From Candidatus Microthrix subdominans (GTDB taxonomy: Bacteria; Actinomycetota; Acidimicrobiia; Acidimicrobiales; Microtrichaceae), in NCBI GenBank assembly GCA_016719385.1, contig JADJZA010000008.1, forward strand, positions 186,001 through 250,000: a DNA stretch of 64,000 nt, written 5' to 3'. The notes below the pieces were generated by a model. The model was given only the letters and a program-made list of their open reading frames with translations. It was not told the DNA's origin and did no database searches. Both the position numbers and the translations under genes were made by a program. The stretch's first letter is position 1; every line of letters starts with the position of its first letter. This document shows, one piece after another, positions 58,605 through 64,000 of the stretch.

Positions 58605-59246
58605 ATGTTGCTGGTTGGACTGACGGGCGGAATCGGGTCGGGCAAGTCGACGGTGGCTGCGCTGCTCGTGGAGCGGGGGGCGGTACTCGTCGATGCCGAT
58701 GCGGTGGTCCACGAACTGCAGGCTCCCGGTCAGCCGGTGCTCGAGGCGATGGTGGAGCGCTTCGGCGACGCCATCCTCAACGACGACGGCACGCTCGACC
58801 GGGCGGCGGTCGCCCAGCAGGTGTTCGGCGATGAGGCCGCACTGGCCGACCTGAACGCCATCGTGCATCCCGCCGTGCGTACCGAGCTGGCCAACCGGGT
58901 GTTGGCCCAGGCCGACACCGACAACGTGGTCGTCATGGACGTGCCGCTGCTGACCGAGTCCGGCATGGACGGCCTCGCCGGCGTGGTCGTCGTCGATGTC
59001 GACCCCGAGGTGGCGATCGCTCGGCTGGTCAAGCACCGGGGCTTCGACGAGGTCGACGCCCGCAACCGCGTCGCCGCCCAGGCGTCCCGCGAGGACCGGC
59101 GCAAGCTGGCCGACTGGGTGATCGACAACTCCGGCGATCAGGCGTCGCTTGTCGTCGCCATCGACGAGCTGTGGGCCGACATCCACGGCCGCCACAGCGG
59201 GGGAGAGCGCTCGGACGCCACCCTGCGTTACGGCTCGCGGCCGTAG
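58605..59246 (+). CDS. coaE: Dephospho-CoA kinase
   Basis: This 213-residue P-loop kinase phosphorylates the 3'-hydroxyl of dephospho-CoA, the last step of CoA synthesis. It shows the P-loop LVGLTGGIGSGKST at residues 3-16, the Asp pair in LVDADAVVHELQAPG, HPAVRTEL and MDVPLLTESGMD, all as expected. The C-terminus lacks the additional domain found in some mycobacterial CoaE proteins. The ATG at 58605 follows TACCGT (58591-58596) by eight bases, fitting a leaderless message. A small membrane protein follows 20 bases later. Confidence 0.95.
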   Translation: MLLVGLTGGIGSGKSTVAALLVERGAVLVDADAVVHELQAPGQPVLEAMVERFGDAILNDDGTLDRAAVAQQVFGDEAALADLNAIVHPAVRTELANRVLAQADTDNVVVMDVPLLTESGMDGLAGVVVVDVDPEVAIARLVKHRGFDEVDARNRVAAQASREDRRKLADWVIDNSGDQASLVVAIDELWADIHGRHSGGERSDATLRYGSRP

Positions 59247-59266
59247 GCAAGGAAGGAGCGGTCACC

Positions 59267-59506
59267 ATGATGGAACTGCTTCCGCCTGTGGGCTGGGCCG
59301 ACGTGGCCACCAAGCGAGACCTCGACCAACAGAGCGATCGGCTGGAACTGCTGATTCGCGCGGAGTTCGCCGGAGTTGCCACCGAAGTTTCGAGGGTTCG
59401 CGCCGATTTCGAGGGAGCACTGCGGCGCATGCAGACGGCGATGCTCAGTGCCCTGGTTTCTGTGGCGGGGATACTTATAGCTCTGTCGATTTTCGGGCCA
59501 CACTGA
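59267..59506 (+). CDS. Small coiled-coil protein with a C-terminal membrane segment
   Basis: This 79-residue protein opens MMELLPPVGWADVATKRDLD, continues as a heptad-like helix (residues about 17-52, RLELLIRAEFAGVATEVSRV), and ends in a hydrophobic span (LSALVSVAGILIALSIFG). This resembles the small tail-anchored coiled-coil proteins found in many actinobacteria, for which I know no function. AAGGAG lies nine bases before the ATG at 59267. It is probably co-transcribed with coaE. Confidence 0.8.
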   Translation: MMELLPPVGWADVATKRDLDQQSDRLELLIRAEFAGVATEVSRVRADFEGALRRMQTAMLSALVSVAGILIALSIFGPH

Positions 59507-59543
59507 CCGGTCCGGGCTCCGAGACACTGCATTGCACCCAGAT

Positions 59544-61772
59544 TCAGGCGTCTCCCGAGGTGCCTGTCACTTCCTCCTCCGAGACCGGGTGGTCCAGGTC
59601 GATCTCCGGAAGGATCCGGCCCAGCCACTTGGGCAGCCACCAGTTGGCGTCGCCCATGAGGGCCATCGTGGCGGGGACGAGCACCATGCGGACGATGGTG
59701 GCGTCGACCGCCACCGCGGTGGCGAGCCCGACGCCCATCATTTTCACCACCGGGTCGTCGCCGGCGACGAATCCGAGGAACACGCTGATCATGATCAACG
59801 CTGCGGCGGTGATCACCTTGGCGGTGGCGCCGAGGCCCACGACCACGCTGTCGATGTTGCTGTGACCGTCGTGGTACTCCTCGCGGATGCGGGACAGGAT
59901 GAACACCTCGTAGTCCATCGACAGCCCGAACAGGATGGCGAACATCATCATGGGCACAAACGACGCGATGGGCACCGCCTCATCGAGCCCGATCAGTGAC
60001 CGGCCCCAACCCCACTGGAACACGGCCACCACCACGCCGTAGGCGGCGCCGATCGACAGCAGGTTCAGCAGCGCCGCCTTCAGCGGAACGAAGATCGAGC
60101 GGAACACGGTCATCAGCAGCAGGAACGACAGCGACACCACCGCCAGGATGAACCAGGGGAGCCGCGCCGAGATCTTGTCGGACTGGTCGATGAACCCGGC
60201 GGTTGGCCCGCCGACCAGCGCCTTGGTGTCGGTCCCGGCGGTCGCCTCGGGCTGCGTGGTGCTGCGCAGCCGGTGGACCAGATCGCTCGTCGCCTGATCC
60301 TGAGGCTTGGTCGTCGGGATGGCGGTGATCAGGGCGGTGTTCCCGGCGTCGTTGACCGCGGCCGGGGAGACGACCCGCACGCCGCGATCGCTGCGGACAT
60401 CGGCGGTGATGCGTTCGAGCACCGCCTGGTCGGCGGACGGACCGAGGTCGACCACGAGCAGCAGCGGACCGTTGAAGCCGGCGCCGAACCCGGCGGCGAG
60501 CAGGTCGTAGGCCCGGCGTTGGGTGGTGCTGGTCGGGTCGGTCCCGGCGTCGGCCTGGCCCAGCCGCATGCCGAGCATCGGGGTGGCCAGCAGCAGCAAC
60601 ACGAAGGTGGCCGCGATCGATGACCGCCACGGGTGGTACGCCACCCAATGGGCCCAGCGAACCCAACCGCTGCGGTGCGCTTCGACATCGGCCGGGTCTG
60701 CGGTAGCGCCCGTTGCTGATGCCGCAGCCGTGACGGCCGTCGTGGCCACAGCGTTGCGGTGCGAGCGGGGCAGCACCCGGGCGCCGGCGACGCTGAGCAG
60801 CGCCGGCAGCAGGGTGATGGCGACGAGCACCGCCACGGCGACCACCAGCGATGCGGAGTAACCGAGGGCGGCGACGAAGGGGATCCCGGCCATCTGGAGC
60901 CCAAGAATGGCCACCACCACGGTGCCGCCGGCGACGACGACCGCCTCGCCGGCGGTGGCATTGGTCTGCCCGACCGATTCCGCCTTCGACATGCCGGCGT
61001 CGAGGTTGTCTCGATGGCGGCTCAGGATGAAGAGGGCGTAATCGATCCCCACCCCAAGCCCGATCATCGTGCCCAGCCGTGGGGCCACCGACGGGATGTC
61101 GATCAGCGCCCCGAGCAGCCCGACGATCGACAGCCCGACGATCAGCCCGACGATGGCGACCCCGAGCGGCATCACCGAGGCGACGACGGCGCGGAAGGTG
61201 ACGAACAGGATGATCAGGGCGGCGATGATGCCGATCATCTCGGCGGGCCCGGTGGTGCGTTCCTTCAGGACCGTTGGCAGCTCACCCCCCAACTCCACCT
61301 GAACCCCGGCCGCCTCGGCCGGCTTGCCGGTGGCGGCCAGCGCGTCGACGGCGGGCCGTCCCAATTCGGCGGTCGAGGCGTCGTACTGCACCGCTGCGAA
61401 CGCGGTCTTTCTGTCCGGCGACTGGGAGAGGGGGCTGGCCAGCGGTTCGGTCACCGACTGCACATGGTCGAGCTTGCTGATCTTGGCGACGCTCGCCTCG
61501 ATGCCGGCGGCGTTCTTGGCGTCGGTCACCGAACCGTCGGGGACATGGAAGACGACCATGGCGGTCGCTCCGGCACGCTCGGGGAAGCGCTCCTTCAGCA
61601 GGTCGATGGCCTGTTGGGATTCGACTCCGGGGACGTTGAAGTTGTCGACCGTCGTTCCGCCGGCGATCCGGTTGACGCCCACGACCGTCACGGCGACGAT
61701 CAACCATGCGGCGATGACAAACCAGCGCCGTCGATCGACGAAACGCCCCAGCCGGTACAGCCACTTGGACAC
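59544..61772 (-). CDS. MMPL-family RND transporter
   Basis: This 742-residue inner-membrane exporter has two repeats of one span, an extracytoplasmic domain and five spans. The N-terminal span is RWFVIAAWLIVAVTVVGVNR; transmembrane blocks include GLGVGIDYALFILSRHRDNL in the first half and ILFGLSMDYEVFILSRIREE in the second, each with the Asp-Tyr pair used for proton coupling. The substrate could be a lipid or a drug. The GTG at 61772 has GAGAGG about seven bases upstream. It is divergent from a TetR gene with an operator-like region between them, suggesting local repression. Confidence 0.92.
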   Translation of the reverse strand: MSKWLYRLGRFVDRRRWFVIAAWLIVAVTVVGVNRIAGGTTVDNFNVPGVESQQAIDLLKERFPERAGATAMVVFHVPDGSVTDAKNAAGIEASVAKISKLDHVQSVTEPLASPLSQSPDRKTAFAAVQYDASTAELGRPAVDALAATGKPAEAAGVQVELGGELPTVLKERTTGPAEMIGIIAALIILFVTFRAVVASVMPLGVAIVGLIVGLSIVGLLGALIDIPSVAPRLGTMIGLGVGIDYALFILSRHRDNLDAGMSKAESVGQTNATAGEAVVVAGGTVVVAILGLQMAGIPFVAALGYSASLVVAVAVLVAITLLPALLSVAGARVLPRSHRNAVATTAVTAAASATGATADPADVEAHRSGWVRWAHWVAYHPWRSSIAATFVLLLLATPMLGMRLGQADAGTDPTSTTQRRAYDLLAAGFGAGFNGPLLLVVDLGPSADQAVLERITADVRSDRGVRVVSPAAVNDAGNTALITAIPTTKPQDQATSDLVHRLRSTTQPEATAGTDTKALVGGPTAGFIDQSDKISARLPWFILAVVSLSFLLLMTVFRSIFVPLKAALLNLLSIGAAYGVVVAVFQWGWGRSLIGLDEAVPIASFVPMMMFAILFGLSMDYEVFILSRIREEYHDGHSNIDSVVVGLGATAKVITAAALIMISVFLGFVAGDDPVVKMMGVGLATAVAVDATIVRMVLVPATMALMGDANWWLPKWLGRILPEIDLDHPVSEEEVTGTSGDA

Positions 61773-61845
61773 GATCGGTCCTCTCCCGGTGGGTCCACCT
61801 GGTGTGGCCCAACGCAATAATGCAGGGACTGCAATCTTGCACTAG

Positions 61846-61867
61846 CTGTCACGATCTGTCAAGATCG
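61846..61867. promoter_or_regulatory. Operator-like repeats between the MMPL and TetR genes
   Basis: CTGTCACGAT (61846-61855) and CTGTCAAGAT (61856-61865) are direct repeats spaced one helical turn apart. CGATCT (61852-61857) and AGATCG (61862-61867) also form an inverted repeat around GTCA. The site ends five bases before the GTG of the TetR gene and is the likely binding site of that regulator. Confidence 0.5.
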
Positions 61868-61872
61868 ACGGC

Positions 61873-62472
61873 GTGAGCGAGGAACTGGGCCTGCGGGAAC
61901 GCAAGAAGCTGGAGCGGCGGCGCAGCATCGAGGTCGCTGCGCTCAACCGGTTCGGGAAGAACGGGTTTGACGCCACCACGATCGACGAGATCGCCGCCGA
62001 CGCCGACATCGCCACGCGGACGTTCTTCTCCTACTTTCCGACCAAGGAAGACGTGGTGCTGGCCGACTACGCCGATCGCCTGAAGCGCACCACCGACGAA
62101 CTCGGCCGCCGTCCCGCGAGCGAGGCGCCGTGGCTGGCGTTGCGCGAGTCGTTTGCTGTGGTCGCCGCCGACTACGAGGCCCAACGCGACGACCTCATTC
62201 GCAGGTTCGCCATCATGGCCGTCAACCCATCGGTGCACGCCCGCAGCCTCCAACTCCAGGCCGGTTGGGAGGACACCGTGGCCGAGGTGCTGGCCCAACG
62301 GATGGGGGTGAACGCCGAGGACATCAGGCCCCGGCTCATGTCCTCGGCGGCGTTGGCATGCATGCGATCGTCGCTGCGCCATTGGATCCTCACCGGCCAC
62401 CGACGGTCGCTGCCCGACCTGGTCGAGGCATCGTTCGACCGTCTGGGGACCGGCCTCAGCGCTGCTGGGTGA
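61873..62472 (+). CDS. TetR-family transcriptional regulator
   Basis: This 199-residue repressor has an N-terminal helix-turn-helix (ALNRFGKNGFDATTIDEIAA, then ADIATRTFFSYFPTKEDVVL) and an all-helical C-terminal ligand domain. The ligand is unknown. It starts at a GTG immediately beyond an operator-like repeat, is divergent from the MMPL transporter gene, and most likely represses both. Its last 17 bases overlap the 3' end of the convergent ferric reductase-like gene. Confidence 0.9.
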   Translation: MSEELGLRERKKLERRRSIEVAALNRFGKNGFDATTIDEIAADADIATRTFFSYFPTKEDVVLADYADRLKRTTDELGRRPASEAPWLALRESFAVVAADYEAQRDDLIRRFAIMAVNPSVHARSLQLQAGWEDTVAEVLAQRMGVNAEDIRPRLMSSAALACMRSSLRHWILTGHRRSLPDLVEASFDRLGTGLSAAG

Positions 62473-63085
62473 CGGGGTAGACCACGCGTCGGTTCTGCGT
62501 CAGGGCAGAGGGATCCGGCCGCGACATCGCCGAGGGGTCGATGGAGCGCACCCGCTGGCTGCGATCCCGTCGCGTCACCACCCGGTAGATGGTGGCGAAC
62601 ACCACCGACACCACCGCAGCGATGGTGGTGGCGAGAAACAACGGGCTCTGGGCGTCGGTACCGGCCAGCACGCCGTGCAGGCTGGTCAACATGAAGGCGC
62701 CGTAGCTGAACAGGTGGACGGCGTGCCACGCCCGGCGGGGCAGGTGCTTCTTGGCCAGCGAGGTCAGCTCGACGATCAGCAGCAGCCACATGGCGAGGAT
62801 GCCGAGGGCTACCCCCGCCGTCTCGTACTCGGATTGGCCGGGCACCAACAGTTCGGCGGCGCCGAAGTGCAGGTAGTTGTCAGCCACCAACGAGCCCAGA
62901 TGTACGGCGAGAAATCCGATCGTGAGCCCGGCCATCCAGCGATGGAGGTCCAGGATCCACGCCGGCCGCTGCTTCGGAAACATTTTGGCGGGCAACAGGA
63001 TGCCCCACAGCACGGTTGCGGTCAGCAGCACCCAGGCGACGATTCCCGAAGCGCGTGCGACGAACCACCACACTTGGCCGTTCAT
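62456..63085 (-). CDS. Ferric reductase-like transmembrane protein
   Basis: This 209-residue membrane protein has about six spans and paired histidines suited to two b-type hemes (LDLHRWMAGLTIGFLAVHLG and AWHAVHLFSYGAFMLTSLHG), as in the ferric reductase-like domain family. It lacks FAD and NAD domains, so electrons must come from a partner. The ATG at 63085 overlaps the stop of apbE by one base (TGATG). Since ApbE attaches FMN covalently to proteins, the pair suggests a membrane redox module, whose flavin-bearing subunit may lie outside the window. The C-terminal tail is basic and probably cytosolic. Confidence 0.82.
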   Translation of the reverse strand: MNGQVWWFVARASGIVAWVLLTATVLWGILLPAKMFPKQRPAWILDLHRWMAGLTIGFLAVHLGSLVADNYLHFGAAELLVPGQSEYETAGVALGILAMWLLLIVELTSLAKKHLPRRAWHAVHLFSYGAFMLTSLHGVLAGTDAQSPLFLATTIAAVVSVVFATIYRVVTRRDRSQRVRSIDPSAMSRPDPSALTQNRRVVYPVTQQR

Positions 63086-64000
63086 CAACAGACCTCCTCG
63101 GTCAGTGCTCGAAGTGGGCGGATAAGGGTGGGCTCGAGGCCACCGGTGGCGAACACTCGGCCCTCCGTGTCGACCGCCAGCGCCTCCAGGCGGTGCTCGT
63201 GGGCGTAGGCCAGCACGTGGTCGCTGCCACCGAGCAATGCTCCGGTGGCGTGTGCCTCGGCCAGCCAGGCCCGCGGCGCGACGACGGTGACGGCAGCCAG
63301 GTCGGTGGTCGACGCAACGCCGGTGCGGGGATCGATCACGTGGTGGGTGCTCGTCTTGCCCACATCCCAGCGCCGGCTGACGGTGGATGAGGTGGCCACG
63401 CCGCCGCAGGGCACGCCCAGGTGCGCCAGTGCATGGACGGGGTCGTGGGGATCCTCCACCTCCACCTCCCAGCCGTGGGCCTCGGGCGACTCTCCGGCGG
63501 CCGCCAGGTCCCCGCCGATGCTGACGAGTGCCCCGGCTGCTCCGTCGAGCACGAGTTGTTCGGCAACCAGGTCGGCTGCGAGACCCTTCCCGATACCGCC
63601 GGGGTCGATGGCTACGTCCGGCGGCAGCGTCACCGTGCGGGCATCGGCGTCGATCACCACGTCCTCGAGGCCGACGCAGCTTCGGTGGGGCCCCGGTGAC
63701 AGCGTGGTGATGCGGTCGGCGTCATCGATGCTGGCCCGGTAGCCGGCTTCGATCAGGGCCGGCAGCATGGTGGGGTCGAAGCGGCCATCTGTTGCCTTGG
63801 CAGCCTCCACCATGGTGTTGAGCAGCGTGATGGTGGCGCGGCTGACGGGCACCGGTGCGCCTGCCGCACGGTTGAGGCGGTCGATGTCGCTGCCCGGCGC
63901 GAAGCGGCTCCAGAGCGCCTCCAGCTCGACGAGCCGGAGGCGAGCGTCCCGGCCCGCCGACGCCGGGCCGTCGAGCGTGATGATCACGACCGAGCTGGCC
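63085..64000 (-). CDS. apbE: FAD:protein FMN transferase (5' end cut off)
   Basis: This ApbE-family enzyme transfers FMN from FAD to a Thr/Ser of a target flavoprotein outside the cytosol. About 304 codons are visible. Landmarks are LWSRFAPGSDIDRLNR, DGRFDPTMLPALIEAGYR, VAIDPGGIGKGLAADLVAEQ, ALVSIGGDLAAAG and THHVIDPRTGVASTTDLAAV with the metal-site residues, then WLAEAHATGALLG. The reading frame continues to base 64000 as ASSVVIITLDGP, so the N-terminus lies beyond the edge and the internal GTG at 63987 is not the start. It is translationally coupled to the ferric reductase-like gene. Confidence 0.9.
   Translation of the reverse strand, partial: ASSVVIITLDGPASAGRDARLRLVELEALWSRFAPGSDIDRLNRAAGAPVPVSRATITLLNTMVEAAKATDGRFDPTMLPALIEAGYRASIDDADRITTLSPGPHRSCVGLEDVVIDADARTVTLPPDVAIDPGGIGKGLAADLVAEQLVLDGAAGALVSIGGDLAAAGESPEAHGWEVEVEDPHDPVHALAHLGVPCGGVATSSTVSRRWDVGKTSTHHVIDPRTGVASTTDLAAVTVVAPRAWLAEAHATGALLGGSDHVLAYAHEHRLEALAVDTEGRVFATGGLEPTLIRPLRALTEEVC

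Noticed and set aside
62456..62472. 17-base convergent overlap of the TetR and ferric reductase-like genes as a frameshift sign
   Set aside because: Both proteins end naturally; short 3' overlaps between convergent genes are common in such dense genomes.

Overview
The window is high-GC bacterial chromosome, almost fully coding, with short gaps and many 1-4 base start/stop overlaps. It most likely comes from an actinobacterium (Actinomycetota). The evidence is a mycothiol synthase-like gene (mshD), a menaquinone pathway using MenA, D, E, F, G and H, a 6C small RNA (a family described from actinobacteria), many leaderless genes, and large CoA-linked fatty acid or sterol degradation sets. Gene content resembles Acidimicrobiia, but that placement is inference. 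I saw no rRNA, tRNA, insertion sequence, prophage or CRISPR array.

Layout. 1-5.4 kb: thioredoxin-like DUF255 protein (cut by the left edge), a small membrane protein with a PadR-type regulator, a thiolase-like protein and a HAD nucleotidase. 5.4-7.6 kb: menE and menA, divergent. 7.6-13.7 kb: a minus-strand acyl-CoA degradation operon (two acyl-CoA dehydrogenases, two MaoC-type hydratases, a CaiB-type CoA transferase) behind a perfect 21-bp operator palindrome, plus a second CaiB-type gene. One MaoC gene carries an apparent frameshift. 13.8-21.3 kb: menH, menD, menF and menG, interspersed with a hydrolase, a zinc-ribbon protein and an EVE-like protein. 21.4-28.5 kb: acyl-CoA synthetase, secreted peptidase, MaoC hydratase, membrane protein, nucleotidyltransferase, rlmN and mshD.

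28.5-36 kb: a candidate structured RNA with a strong terminator, quinone oxidoreductase, purine nucleoside phosphorylase, citrate synthase, a LysR regulator, a 6C RNA, and two paralogous secreted matrixin-like zinc proteases flanking a small fibronectin III protein. 36-37.6 kb: a HAD-acyltransferase fusion.

37.6-56.1 kb is an amine/polyamine island. It has spermidine/putrescine importer genes (potABCD), agmatine deiminase and N-carbamoylputrescine amidase (agmatine to putrescine), two class III aminotransferases, two FAD amine oxidoreductases, aminobutyraldehyde dehydrogenase, two more aldehyde dehydrogenases, a PLP decarboxylase and an Lrp/AsnC regulator. Together these could import agmatine or putrescine and convert it through 4-aminobutyrate towards the TCA cycle. 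56-64 kb: aconitase, coaE, a small membrane protein, an MMPL transporter with a TetR regulator, a ferric reductase-like membrane protein, and apbE (cut by the right edge).

Many genes have a TANNNT hexamer 6-9 bases before the start codon and no Shine-Dalgarno sequence, the signature of leaderless transcription. I used this to choose several starts.
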